NCBI GenBank assembly: GCA_002355495.1
Contig: AP017424.1
Coordinates: forward strand, 4,030,001 to 4,094,000
Length of the DNA stretch: 64,000 nt
Direction of reading: 5' to 3'
Origin: Streptomyces laurentii
GTDB taxonomy: Bacteria; Actinomycetota; Actinomycetes; Streptomycetales; Streptomycetaceae
The position numbers were made by a program, and so were the translations under genes. Of the stretch, positions 8,313-17,466 are shown piece after piece. Position 1 is the stretch's first letter. Every line of letters begins with the position of its first letter. The notes under the pieces are model-generated. The model did not search any database, was not told the origin of the DNA, and saw nothing but the letters and a program-made list of their open reading frames with translations.

Positions 8313-9712
8313 GTCACCCACTCCCGGATCGTCGTGGGACCGCGCAGGTCCTCGGGGACGGTCACCCCGTTCTCGGTCAGGACGACGTACGTCACCTCGC
8401 GCTCCAGCGAGGTCAACGGCCGGTCCACGTCGTCCTCTTCGAGTGCTTCCGTCAGGACGTCGGTGAGCACGTCGGTGGGTACCTCGGTGGGTACCTCGGT
8501 GTGCGCGTCGGGGAGCACACCGGATGGCGGCGGGGCGGCCTCGGCGACGGGCGGGGCGCACCGCACGGGGAGGCGGCGCGGCATGTCGAAGCGGATGTGC
8601 CGGACCCGCTCGACCGCGGCGCCGGCGTCGGCGTACGTGGCGTCCGGCGCGGCGCGGTGCAGCGCCTGGAACAGTTCCCGCGCCTGGTGGCGGGCGAGCC
8701 GCGCGCCGAGACAGCGGTACGCGCCCCAGCCGAAGGAGAACAGCGCGCGGCCGGCCACCGGCGCGTCGTCCAGCCGGTTGGCGTCCGCGACCCGGACGGA
8801 GACGACCTGGCCGGCCCGGAACTCCCGCCCGGCCAGCCGGAACGGCTCCCTGACCACCCGCTCCAGCGTCTTGAGCGGCGGCTCCGCGCGCAGGGCCGCG
8901 TCGATCCGCTCCTCCAGGAGTACGGGGTCGGCGAGCGCCCCCGGGGTGTCCAGGACCCGTACGGCGGTGTTCCCGAGCATGCCGGCGACGGTCTCCAGCG
9001 ACGCCTGCACCAGCATGACGGCGTTGGCCTCGACGTCCGCGTCCGGCAGGCCGATCTCCCCGGCGTGCCAGGCGCCGAGCACCGAGTCGCGGGGCGCGAC
9101 CGCCCGGGCGTCCGCGAGGATCTCCCGGACCCGGACCAGCGCGGCGTGGCCCGCCCGGACCGCCTCCGCCGGGTCCTCGACCCGGGCGGCGTAGGCGACG
9201 AGCGCGACCTGCTGGCTCAGCTTGTGCAGCAGCCGGTACTCCGCGTCGGTGAAGCCGATGAGCCGCGCGCCGGTGCGCACCGCGTACGGGAAGGCGACCG
9301 CCGTCATGAACTCGCCGCCCCCGGCCGCGGCGAAGGGCCGCACGATCTCCTCGGCCGCCTGCCGCAGCCGCGGAGCGCGGGCCTCGACCGCGTCGGCGTC
9401 GAAGAATCCGCCGAACGCCCTGCGCAGCTCCTGGTGCCGGTCGTGGCCGGTCTGGAGCATGACGCGTTCGGCGAACGAGGAGATCTCGTCGATCAGCGGG
9501 CGCAGGCCCGGATCGACCTTGGTGGCGAGGTGCTCCATGACCGGGCGCGGTTCCAGCACGCCGAGGCGCTGGTCACCGAGCAGCCGGACCGCCAGGGCGC
9601 GGCTGCCGACGACCCAGCCCATGCCGTGGGGCAGGGCGGTCAGGCCGTCGTCCGCGGTGACGGGCGTCGCGGGAGCGGGAGTCGTCGTCTCAGGGGAACG
9701 GGTGTGGCTCAT
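8288..9712 (-). CDS. tsrP: cytochrome P450 with C-terminal extension
   Basis: A 474-residue P450. The heme loop FGWGAYRCLG gives thiolate C334. The I-helix motif is ASLET instead of AGxxT. The K-helix ExxR is altered: in DAALRAEPP the Arg is kept but the Glu position is Ala. The P450 fold ends near residue 385; about 90 more residues follow, made of a repeat-rich linker (EVPTEVPTDVLTDVL) and a conserved-looking tail that resembles the first helix and loop of a carrier protein but lacks a DSL motif. It is one of two P450s that mature the thiostrepton side ring; isoleucine dihydroxylation is the likely share of this one. It overlaps tsrO by 23 bp. Confidence 0.88.
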   Translation of the reverse strand: MSHTRSPETTTPAPATPVTADDGLTALPHGMGWVVGSRALAVRLLGDQRLGVLEPRPVMEHLATKVDPGLRPLIDEISSFAERVMLQTGHDRHQELRRAFGGFFDADAVEARAPRLRQAAEEIVRPFAAAGGGEFMTAVAFPYAVRTGARLIGFTDAEYRLLHKLSQQVALVAYAARVEDPAEAVRAGHAALVRVREILADARAVAPRDSVLGAWHAGEIGLPDADVEANAVMLVQASLETVAGMLGNTAVRVLDTPGALADPVLLEERIDAALRAEPPLKTLERVVREPFRLAGREFRAGQVVSVRVADANRLDDAPVAGRALFSFGWGAYRCLGARLARHQARELFQALHRAAPDATYADAGAAVERVRHIRFDMPRRLPVRCAPPVAEAAPPPSGVLPDAHTEVPTEVPTDVLTDVLTEALEEDDVDRPLTSLEREVTYVVLTENGVTVPEDLRGPTTIREWVTWAASARG

Positions 9713-11735
9713 GCCGTACTTCCTCGGGGGAGAACTCGACGGGGCCGTCGGTGTGCCGGGCCCGGAACGCGCGGAGCGTCGCGGGCGGCGGCAGCCGGCG
9801 GTGCCGGTGGCCGAAGGTCATCGGCACCGTGCCGGGCACGATCGCCTTCACACAGCGCAGGCCCAGGCGGTCCAGCTCGCTGGTGGTGTGGTCCACGACG
9901 ACGACGTCCTGCCCGTCGCGCCGCGCGGCCGCGAGCATCGCGGCGAGATCGGCGGCGACGTCGCCGGACGGCGTGAGGCCGTCCGGGGCGGCCGGGCCGG
10001 GCACGCCCGGCGGGGTGCCGTCGAGGAGGAAGGAGAACCACGGGCGCGCCTCGGGCAGGGCGCCCACCAGCGCGTGGTCCTCCATCCGGCGGACCAGCCC
10101 GGGATCGTCCAGTGCCGCCTCCAACTCGGCCCGGCGGCGCTGGAATTCGACCGTGTTCACGGGTGCGGAGGCGGCCATCTCGTGGACGGCGCCGAGCAGC
10201 GCCCGTTCCACCGTGAGGCCCGAGCCGGCGGTGACCAGGGTCGCCGGCAGGTCCGGATCCTCCGCTGTCGACACGAGGAGGGCCACGGGGACGTCGAAGG
10301 CGCCCAGCGCCCGGAAGGCCCGCAGCTCGCGGCCGGTGCGGTGGCGCACCGTTCGTACCGCCCGCGCCGCCTCGCCGGTCAGCCGGCCGAGGTCGATCTC
10401 CGGCAGCGGCGTCCCGGAGAGCCACGCGCACAGGAAGGCGTCGCGCTCGGACACCTCCAACAGGGCGGCCAGGAGCGCCTCTTCGGTGCCGGAGCCGAGG
10501 GCGCAGCCGTTGGAGTTCTCGTAGACGAAGCGCGGGCCGGTCTCGGGGCGGCGGGTCGCGCCGTAGTACGCGACGTGGAACGGCACGAGGGTCCGCCGGC
10601 CCGTGAGCGCGGAGTACGCCTCCGCCCATCCGGTCGGGATCTCCGGGGCGTACGGCGTGTACTCGAACCCCGGTTGTCCATACGCCTCTTCGGGGTGCAG
10701 GAGCAGGGAGCGGGGATCGACGACGGCGTCGGAGGCGGCGGGTCGGTCCGGCCCGCCGGGTCCGCCGGAGGGCTCAGCGGCGTCGGCGGAGGCGAGTTCG
10801 GCGTAGGAGGCGAAGCGGACGGGGTCGCGGCCGCCGCAGTGCCAGCCGGCGTACCGTTCCAGCCCCTCCAGGATCGCCGCCGGGCGCGCGCCCGCGTAGT
10901 CCTCGGCGCGGCCGATCGCGATCTCGTCGAACCCCCAGACCGTGGGCACCCGCACCTGCGTCGACGGCAGGACGGCCCGGTCGCCGACGGCGGCGGAGCG
11001 GGTGACGCCCGACCAGCCGTCGAGGTACTCCCGCTCCAGCCGTTCGGCGAACCGGGCGGCCGGGAAGCGGCGGGCCGAGCCCACACCGGTCGCGGGCAGC
11101 GGCGTGGCCAGGTCGGGGAGCGGGGGCGGCAGCGGGCGGCGGGCGCCCCGGCAGTGCGGCGTGTCGCACAGGGTGTGCGGCAGCGCCGGATGCCAGTCGC
11201 CGGCCAGCCGGGCGGGCCCGACCGTGTAGGCGGCCTCGGTGCCGAGCGGCGGCTCACCGGCGGCGAGCCGGGCCAGTTCGGCGCGGACGACGGCCGCCAC
11301 CAGGCGCGCGGTCCCCGGCGGCAGCCACGCGTCGGGCCGCGCGGACAGCCGGCGGGGGACGGCCGGCTCGCCCCGGGGGACGCCCTCGGGGCGGTCCGTG
11401 GCGCGCACGCGCAGCCCCAGACAGTGGGGGCAGCCGGGCAGTCCGGGTCGGGTCACCGGGCCGACGACGACGCGGCCGCGGAGCCCGTACACGGGCAGCA
11501 CGGTGGTGCCCGCGGCGGGCAGGCCGGACAGGTCGGCGTCCCAGCCGAGGTTCACCAGGACGACCGGGCGGCCGTCCCCCTCGGCGGGGAGGCCGGCGTG
11601 GAGAGGGGCGGCGGCGGTGATCGCGGCCGGGGTGTCGACGACCCGGGCGACGTCGTCGAGCAGACGGCGCAGCTCGGCCGCCGTGTCGTCGACGCCCTCG
11701 GGCGCGTGGGGTGCCGTCGTCGGCGGCGCGCTCAT
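9690..11735 (-). CDS. tsrO: YcaO cyclodehydratase with N-terminal zinc domain
   Basis: A 681-residue YcaO-family enzyme. The ATP-dependent YcaO domain (about 270-681) forms azolines from Cys in the precursor core. The signature NGCALGSGTEEALLAALLE, the downstream ERDAF and the proline-containing C-terminal tail (HPFP) match the family. The N-terminal 200 residues carry CPHC and CDTPHC, a likely tetra-Cys zinc site of an E1/ThiF-derived domain. TsrN next door is probably the leader-binding partner, so the two act together. ATG 11735 overlaps the tsrN stop by ATGA. Thiostrepton needs four thiazoles and one thiazoline from five core Cys residues, which fits the five Cys of TsrH. Confidence 0.92.
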   Translation of the reverse strand: MSAPPTTAPHAPEGVDDTAAELRRLLDDVARVVDTPAAITAAAPLHAGLPAEGDGRPVVLVNLGWDADLSGLPAAGTTVLPVYGLRGRVVVGPVTRPGLPGCPHCLGLRVRATDRPEGVPRGEPAVPRRLSARPDAWLPPGTARLVAAVVRAELARLAAGEPPLGTEAAYTVGPARLAGDWHPALPHTLCDTPHCRGARRPLPPPLPDLATPLPATGVGSARRFPAARFAERLEREYLDGWSGVTRSAAVGDRAVLPSTQVRVPTVWGFDEIAIGRAEDYAGARPAAILEGLERYAGWHCGGRDPVRFASYAELASADAAEPSGGPGGPDRPAASDAVVDPRSLLLHPEEAYGQPGFEYTPYAPEIPTGWAEAYSALTGRRTLVPFHVAYYGATRRPETGPRFVYENSNGCALGSGTEEALLAALLEVSERDAFLCAWLSGTPLPEIDLGRLTGEAARAVRTVRHRTGRELRAFRALGAFDVPVALLVSTAEDPDLPATLVTAGSGLTVERALLGAVHEMAASAPVNTVEFQRRRAELEAALDDPGLVRRMEDHALVGALPEARPWFSFLLDGTPPGVPGPAAPDGLTPSGDVAADLAAMLAAARRDGQDVVVVDHTTSELDRLGLRCVKAIVPGTVPMTFGHRHRRLPPPATLRAFRARHTDGPVEFSPEEVRHEPHPFP

Positions 11736-13570
11736 CCGGTGGACTCCCCGGTCAGGACGATCGCGGTCAGATCGGCGGCGACCAGCGGCGGCAGGACGGC
11801 CTCGCGCCAGGTCAGGCCGAGCGCGGACGCGACCTCGCCGACCCGCTCCCGGGACGGGACCGGGCCCGGCCACGCCGCCACGACCGGTGCTCCATCGGGC
11901 CGCGGTCCCAGCTGCCGGCGGGCCAGCAGGGCGGTCAGCGCGCGCTCCGCCGCCTGGTCGGGGTCGAACCCGGTCCGGACGACGGCACCCGTGCCGTCGT
12001 CGGCCCGGGCCCGCCACAAGCCGCTCGGCAGGTGCGTGACGCCGACGGCGACGTCCGTGTCGGCGAGGGCGGCCAGCTCCGCGAGGGCGGGCGCCGTGCC
12101 CGTCCCCTCGGTGCGGACGGGTTCCCTGCCGCCTTCCGCGCGGGCGTCCTCCGGCGTCCGGTCGGCCCACCGGAGCAGGGCGCGCGCCAGCGCCTCGGCG
12201 TGGTCCCGGCCCACGCCCGCGACGGCTGCCTCGTCCGCCGCGGGGAGCGTCGCCTCGACGGCGGTCAGGGCCGCCTCGGCGCGCGCGTCGACCATGGACC
12301 GCGCCACGACGACCGGGCCGTCGAGCGCCCCCGTCGGCGCGGTGCGCCCCGGCGGGTTGACCCGCACCCGCAGCGCGGTGAGCGGGAACTGGGGCAGTTC
12401 CTCGGGGGTGCACGAGAACAGCGGGCCGAAGCAGCGGGCGCCGAAGACGGCGTCGGGGTACGCGGACGTCCGGCGGTGCGCCGGCGCCGGTACGCCGGAC
12501 GGGCGGGCCGCGGAGCAGGCCGGGCAGTCCGGGTCCGGGTCGACGTCCGTACGCCAGACGCTGAGCCGGGTCAGGTCCACCACGACGCCCTCGCCGAGTA
12601 CGGAGTCGTCGGCCCCGGCGACGTACTGGAACAGCTCCTGGGCGAGCACGGTCGCCGCCATCGACACCGGTACATGGCCCAGCGTGTCGGAGTGCGGCAG
12701 CGCGACGGCCTTGTGGGCCAGCCGCCGCCAGGCACACCGTACGCAGGCCCGGCCGGAGCCCGGCACCTGTCCCTTGAGGAGCATCGCCTGGCCGCTGACC
12801 AGGCCCGCCCAGGCGCCGCCGCCGAGCGCGCCGGCCCGGTCGAGGAACCGCCGGGCGTCGGCCTCGCCGTCCGTCCCGGGGTCGAACACCCCGATGAGCG
12901 TGCGGTCGTGGGGATCACCGTCCGGCCCGGACAGGCGTACGGGTGCGCCGCGCCGCTCGAAGTCGGCGGCCAGGTCCCGGAGTTCGGTGCTCGGCTCGGC
13001 GTCCAGGAGGGCGAAGTCGCCGAACCCGGCCTCCATGAGCGTCGTGACGAGGACGTCCGCGCGTCCTGCGGGTCCCGCGACCGCCACCCGGTGCCGCCGT
13101 ACGCGGTCGAACGCCTCGGCGGGCCGCGAGGCGAAGTGGCCGAGGAACGCGGCCTGTTGGGGGAAGAGCCGGGCCAGGTCCGGGCCGAATCCGTCGGCGG
13201 CGGCCTCCCGGCGTACCACTCCCCGCTTCTCCAGCAGGGTCAGGAGCTGTTCCACGAACCCGGCCTGCTCGGGCCGGAGCGCCCCGAGGAGCCGGGCGGG
13301 TACCACCCCCTCGTCCAGGAGGGGCGCGAGCCGCTCGACCCAGGTCGCGACCGCCTTGCCGTTGAGGGTGAACGAGCCGTCCGTCGTCCGGATCCACACC
13401 CCGTTCGGCACGGGTACGTAGTAGGCGTCGGCGCGCAGCCGCAGAACGGTGCCGGTCGCGTCGCTCGTCCCGGTCGCGTCGCTCGTCCCGGTCGCGTCGC
13501 TCGTTCCGGCCGCCTCGCTGGTCCCGGCCGCCTCGCTCGTCCCGGTCGTCGTGTCGGTCGGCGCTGTCAT
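11732..13570 (-). CDS. tsrN: E1/ThiF-like azole-forming partner (leader-binding protein)
   Basis: A 612-residue protein of the TOMM cyclodehydratase partner family. It has an N-terminal winged-helix-like region (about 45-125) that would recognise the leader peptide, a central Rossmann-like section, and CVRC plus CPAC pairs forming a zinc site. In thiopeptide systems such a protein presents the precursor to the YcaO enzyme, here TsrO. The first 40 residues are a tandem repeat (TSDATG, TSEAAG) encoded by 18-bp DNA repeats and are probably disordered. The start ATG 13570 overlaps the tsrM stop (ATGA), and the stop overlaps the tsrO start. Homology is at family level; the exact division of work with TsrO is inferred. 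Confidence 0.85.
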   Translation of the reverse strand: MTAPTDTTTGTSEAAGTSEAAGTSDATGTSDATGTSDATGTVLRLRADAYYVPVPNGVWIRTTDGSFTLNGKAVATWVERLAPLLDEGVVPARLLGALRPEQAGFVEQLLTLLEKRGVVRREAAADGFGPDLARLFPQQAAFLGHFASRPAEAFDRVRRHRVAVAGPAGRADVLVTTLMEAGFGDFALLDAEPSTELRDLAADFERRGAPVRLSGPDGDPHDRTLIGVFDPGTDGEADARRFLDRAGALGGGAWAGLVSGQAMLLKGQVPGSGRACVRCAWRRLAHKAVALPHSDTLGHVPVSMAATVLAQELFQYVAGADDSVLGEGVVVDLTRLSVWRTDVDPDPDCPACSAARPSGVPAPAHRRTSAYPDAVFGARCFGPLFSCTPEELPQFPLTALRVRVNPPGRTAPTGALDGPVVVARSMVDARAEAALTAVEATLPAADEAAVAGVGRDHAEALARALLRWADRTPEDARAEGGREPVRTEGTGTAPALAELAALADTDVAVGVTHLPSGLWRARADDGTGAVVRTGFDPDQAAERALTALLARRQLGPRPDGAPVVAAWPGPVPSRERVGEVASALGLTWREAVLPPLVAADLTAIVLTGESTG

Positions 13571-15336
13571 ATTCCACTCCCGTCGCCCGCCCGCGTGGCG
13601 AGCGGACTCAGACTGTTCTCGAGATAGAGGCCCCGGCGGTAACCGCCCACGGGGACGAGGAGCAGGGACGTCAGGCCCCGGGCCCGCAGCCCGAACGCGT
13701 CGTCGAGGACGCCGCTGACGAAGCCGAGCACCGGGTGCGCCGATCTGCCGTCGCGCGCCGCGCACGCGGCGAGACGCTGGGCGAGGACGCCCGCGAGGAG
13801 ATGCTGGGTGCGGTAGCCGATCGGGCCGGCCGGACCGCGATGCGGATCGGCGGCGCCGATCATGACGGCGGTCAGCGGCGCCTGCCCGACGTTCATGTAG
13901 TCGGCGAACATGCTGCGCTGGACCTCGGGCCCGAAGTCCCCGGCGGCGAGCCGGGTGAGCCGGCGCCCGTCCGGGTGTGGCAGATAGGCGCCCGGAGGCA
14001 CGCCGGGCACGGACCGCGCGATCAGCAGGCAGCGGGCGTGCGTCGGGGCGGCCTCGCCGGTGACGGTCCCGGTGCCGGGGCGGCCGGCCCGCTCTCCGGT
14101 GTCGGTGTCGGCGCGGCCGGCTTGCTCTCCGGTGACGTCGCAGTCCAGCGGGGCCAGCACCGTGGTCAGCCAGTCCGCCAGGACCTCGGCGGGCAGCGGC
14201 GTGCCCCGGAACTGCTCGCCGAGCGCCGACCGGGACCAGGTGTCCGCGACCGACACCGGCCGCCCGGCCGGCCGGGGCAGCTCCACGTCCGCCTGCCCGG
14301 CCAGGTCGGGCAGGACGACCGGCGGGAGGTCGACGGGCCGGCCGGGGCGGCCGGCGGCCAGGCACGCGGCGTGCATCCGGCGGGTGCCGGTGGCGGGGCC
14401 GGGCGGGACGGACTCGCCCAGCCAGCGGGGCCGCCCGACCGGGGGCGCGGTCTCGGCCGCGGATGCCGCCGGTCCCACCGGGTCTCCCAGGGAGACGTCC
14501 AGCACGGCCGGGACGGCCTCGTGTTCCGGATCGAGCCCGAGCAGGTCCGCGATCCGCCGCTCGTCCACCCCGAACGTCACCCGGCAGCGCAGTTCCCAGG
14601 ACCGGGCGGCGAGCGCGAACTGGCCGACGACGGCACCGGTGTCCATGGCGCCGAGCCGGTAGGAGAAGTCGCCGTACTTGAAGTAGTTCTTCCACAGCGG
14701 CTGGGTGACGACGATCCGGACACCGCCCTCCGGCGGCGTCAGCTCCGCAGGCGGCCGGCCGGCGGACAGCACGGCCAGTGCGTGGCGTACCGCGTCGTAG
14801 TGGTACACCCCGGCGTCGAGACCGTCCTCTTCCTCCGTGCCCTCCGTGCCCGCCGTGCCCGCCGTGACGACGTAGCACTCGGCGGGGTACGTCACGCCTC
14901 CCGAGGGCACTGCGCGGCGCAGCTGGTAGTGCGGGTTGCGGTGGACGGGGGTGGGCTCGGCGGGGCTGCTCTTGGCGATGCCCTCGGGGTACCACCGCAC
15001 GCCGGTCAGTCCGTAGGCGCCCTGGAGCAGCATGCCGAGCCGGCCGAGCGGCCCGGCCGCGGCGAACGCGGCCGCCGCGGCGGGCCCGCCGGCCGCGGCC
15101 GCGCGCGACAGCGCGGGCAGATCGCGCCGGGGCAGGTCGACGTACCAGCGGAAGGGGCTGGGGATGCTGCGCCAGTCGATCTGCCACTGGTCCGGGTGGA
15201 CTTCGTCGAAGTCGCCCCGGAGCCGGCGGACGAAGCCGTCCACTCCGGCGGCGTCGAAGGGCCCGGTTCCGGCGGCCTCGGCGGGGGCGGCGGCCTCGAC
15301 CGGAGCGGTGGCCTCGGCGGTCCCCGGGGCCGTCAT
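13567..15336 (-). CDS. tsrM: SagB/McbC-type azoline dehydrogenase
   Basis: A 589-residue FMN-dependent nitroreductase-fold oxidase that would oxidise thiazolines to thiazoles. Two nitroreductase-like halves can be read. The first contains the WKNYFKYGDFSYRLG signature and the second contains the FADYMNVGQAPLTAVMIGA section, so the length is about twice that of simple SagB proteins, as in other thiopeptide clusters. The first 25 residues are Ala/Glu/Pro-rich, and there is a TGTEGTEEE run near 160. It overlaps both neighbours by ATGA. This letter must not be confused with the radical SAM enzyme that another naming scheme calls TsrM. Confidence 0.88.
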   Translation of the reverse strand: MTAPGTAEATAPVEAAAPAEAAGTGPFDAAGVDGFVRRLRGDFDEVHPDQWQIDWRSIPSPFRWYVDLPRRDLPALSRAAAAGGPAAAAAFAAAGPLGRLGMLLQGAYGLTGVRWYPEGIAKSSPAEPTPVHRNPHYQLRRAVPSGGVTYPAECYVVTAGTAGTEGTEEEDGLDAGVYHYDAVRHALAVLSAGRPPAELTPPEGGVRIVVTQPLWKNYFKYGDFSYRLGAMDTGAVVGQFALAARSWELRCRVTFGVDERRIADLLGLDPEHEAVPAVLDVSLGDPVGPAASAAETAPPVGRPRWLGESVPPGPATGTRRMHAACLAAGRPGRPVDLPPVVLPDLAGQADVELPRPAGRPVSVADTWSRSALGEQFRGTPLPAEVLADWLTTVLAPLDCDVTGEQAGRADTDTGERAGRPGTGTVTGEAAPTHARCLLIARSVPGVPPGAYLPHPDGRRLTRLAAGDFGPEVQRSMFADYMNVGQAPLTAVMIGAADPHRGPAGPIGYRTQHLLAGVLAQRLAACAARDGRSAHPVLGFVSGVLDDAFGLRARGLTSLLLVPVGGYRRGLYLENSLSPLATRAGDGSGI

Positions 15337-16439
15337 CCGGCGACCTCTGCTTCCGGCCGTACCGACCGGATCAGCGCCGCCGCGTCGAGGTCGTACTCCT
15401 CCTCGAAGGCGCGGGCGATCAGGTAGAAGAGCGTGTACCGGTCGGCGAGCAGGAAGCCCAGCCGGTACAGATGCCAGTTGGTGTACGCCTGCGCCAGCCG
15501 CGAGGCCAGGAAGCGGCGGTCCTCGCGGATCATGCCCTGGTAGTACGTGTTGTCGGCGATCGCCCGGTGGATGCCGGCCACCGGGGGCTCCGGCAGGTCG
15601 GACAGCCACTCCACGTCGGGCCTGCGGTAGAGGCCGTCGGGCGACGGCGTGAGCTTGGCCGTCTCGGCCTTGCGCGGCGTGGCGTAGAGGTAGAAGCGGC
15701 CCTCGTCGAAGCCCTTCTGGAGGGCGGGGACGTAGTCGCGCAGCCGGACCAGCCACTCGCGGGCCAGCTCGGGCACGTCGGTCAGCTCGCCGTCCGGCTC
15801 GCTCATCTGCTCGACGAGCGTGCGAAGGCGTGGCCGCAGCAACTCCCGGTTCTTCTCGTACCGTTGGGCGTGCTTGGCCCGGGTGCCCTCGGGGTCCCGG
15901 ATCAGCAGCATGTAGCCCTCGAACGTGGCCAGGTAGGAGAGATAGCCGGCCTTGTAGCCGAACTTGGCGATGGACGGCGGCAGATGGGGCGCGAGCATGA
16001 CGCCGGTGCACACGAGGAAGTCGAAGGCCACGGCGAGCCGCAGGGCCCGGTTGCCGCGGGTGGCGCGCAGGGTGTCCAGCGCCAGCGGGGTGGTCTCGGT
16101 CCAGAAGTTCTCGGCGAGCCCGAGCCCGGCGGTGCCGCCCAGCCAGTCGTGTTCGTGGTTGTACGGCTGGTACGTGAAGACGTCGCCGGCGTCGATCGTC
16201 GGCCCGACGTGCGCCAGGATCCGTGATTTCAGGCGGCGTTCGACCGACGGGCTGCGGCTCGCGAAGCGCAGCCGCAGGAACGGCCGCCCGCCGTGGTTCT
16301 CGCGGAGGTAGAACCACGAGTCCGTCTCCCCGAGTTCCACCGACTCGTCGAGCAGGGGCGCGGCCACGTCGAGAAGGAGGTCCTCCTGCACCGACCACGG
16401 GACGCTGACGGTGAGATCCTTCTGTTCACTGGTGGACAT
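15333..16439 (-). CDS. tsrL: thiopeptide macrocyclase-type protein (pyridine/piperidine synthase)
   Basis: A 368-residue member of the LanB C-terminal-derived family that in thiopeptides catalyses the formal [4+2] cycloaddition of two dehydroalanines (TbtD and TclM group). Visible features are an N-terminal strand-rich start with RENHGGRPFLRLRF, the YQPYNHEHDWLGG stretch and a C-terminal YTNWHLYRLGFLLADRYTLFYLIARAFEEEY. In thiostrepton the six-membered ring is a reduced dehydropiperidine/piperidine rather than pyridine, so leader loss need not accompany closure; this follows from the known product. I chose ATG 16439 because AGAGG lies about 10 bases upstream; ATG 16448 is possible. The gene overlaps tsrK by 14 bp. 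Confidence 0.87.
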   Translation of the reverse strand: MSTSEQKDLTVSVPWSVQEDLLLDVAAPLLDESVELGETDSWFYLRENHGGRPFLRLRFASRSPSVERRLKSRILAHVGPTIDAGDVFTYQPYNHEHDWLGGTAGLGLAENFWTETTPLALDTLRATRGNRALRLAVAFDFLVCTGVMLAPHLPPSIAKFGYKAGYLSYLATFEGYMLLIRDPEGTRAKHAQRYEKNRELLRPRLRTLVEQMSEPDGELTDVPELAREWLVRLRDYVPALQKGFDEGRFYLYATPRKAETAKLTPSPDGLYRRPDVEWLSDLPEPPVAGIHRAIADNTYYQGMIREDRRFLASRLAQAYTNWHLYRLGFLLADRYTLFYLIARAFEEEYDLDAAALIRSVRPEAEVAG

Positions 16440-17466
16440 GACGCTCATCCCTCTCGTGTGCCGTCTGGGCGGGGTCGGCCGTCGGGGCGGTGCCGGACCG
16501 GGCGGCGCGCTGGTCCTCGGCCGCGCGCGAGGCCAGGTAGGCGACGAAGCACTCGCCTTGCGGGCGGACGTTCATCCGGTTGTTGGTGGTGTGCAGGAAC
16601 TGGCTGACGAGGGCCGCGAGCGCGACCACCGGCGGTGCCGCGGGGTCGGTCTCCGCCGGCCACACCCGGCCCGTCCCGACGAGCGGGCGCAGCCGCTCCA
16701 GGGCCTGGACGAGGGTCCGTTCCCAGTACGCGCCGAGCCCCTTCCCGACGGGGTCGCCGGCGTCGAGGCCGTCGAGCAGGGCCGCGTACTGCTCCCGCTG
16801 CAGCTGGTACTGCCGGTCCCAGGAGGCGAGGACGCGGGGGTCCGTGACGTATCCGGACCAGCGTTCCTGGTAGGTACGGAGGAAGACGGCGCGTTCGTCG
16901 GGACCGAAGCCCAGCGCGCGCGAGGCGAGCAGCAGCAGCTGGAGCGCGATGCCCATCCGGGCGCGGTCGTTGTCGACCAGCCGGAGGACCTGGCCGGTCA
17001 GCACCGAGCCGGCGTGGAAGACGTCCTCCGCGATCGCCACGCCTTCGGGCCCGCCGTACTTGGCCAGCTCGGGCTGATAGTCGATCCAGCGAAGGGAGTT
17101 GGGCGGCTCCGGGGTGCGCACGGCGACATCGGAGGCGTCGCCGTGCTCCAGTTCGCTGAGCCGGCGCAGCGCGTCCCGCAGCCGTGCCGGATCGGTGTCG
17201 ACGGGGCCGGGGCGCCGCCCGAGGTAGTCGAGGACGCGCCGCTCGGTCTCCGCGCGTACCGCGTCGTGGTGCTCCGCCGGCACCCGCATCCGGAGCCGGA
17301 CGTGCGGGCCGCGTTCCCAGTGCCGCAGATAGAAGTGGCGTTCCACGCGTCCCGCCCGGCGCAGGTCGTCGACCAGGGGGAGCAGGCACTCCGCGATCAG
17401 CGGATCGGTGTCGCCGTGGTGGAAGACATGACAGGACAGCCAGGGGTGTGCCGGGGCGGTGCTCAC
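16426..17466 (-). CDS. tsrK: SpaB_C-type elimination domain protein (split LanB)
   Basis: A 346-residue stand-alone C-terminal LanB domain, which in split thiopeptide dehydratases eliminates glutamate from glutamylated Ser/Thr to give dehydroamino acids. The N-terminal HPWLSCHVFHHGDTDPLI, the HFYLRHWERGPHVRLR section and the C-terminal LHTTNNRMNV are typical of the family. It should work with TsrJ (glutamylation). It is the only elimination-type subunit in the cluster although there are two glutamylation-type proteins. The GTG start 17466 forms GTGA with the tsrJ stop, and the end overlaps tsrL. Confidence 0.9.
   Translation of the reverse strand: MSTAPAHPWLSCHVFHHGDTDPLIAECLLPLVDDLRRAGRVERHFYLRHWERGPHVRLRMRVPAEHHDAVRAETERRVLDYLGRRPGPVDTDPARLRDALRRLSELEHGDASDVAVRTPEPPNSLRWIDYQPELAKYGGPEGVAIAEDVFHAGSVLTGQVLRLVDNDRARMGIALQLLLLASRALGFGPDERAVFLRTYQERWSGYVTDPRVLASWDRQYQLQREQYAALLDGLDAGDPVGKGLGAYWERTLVQALERLRPLVGTGRVWPAETDPAAPPVVALAALVSQFLHTTNNRMNVRPQGECFVAYLASRAAEDQRAARSGTAPTADPAQTAHERDERHVHQ

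Noticed and set aside
9222..13421. A long plus-strand open frame over tsrN-tsrP, and similar ones at 2751-5318 and 17184-20387.
   Set aside because: They are antisense to genes with clear domains, arise from the G+C bias of the third codon position and show no family motif.
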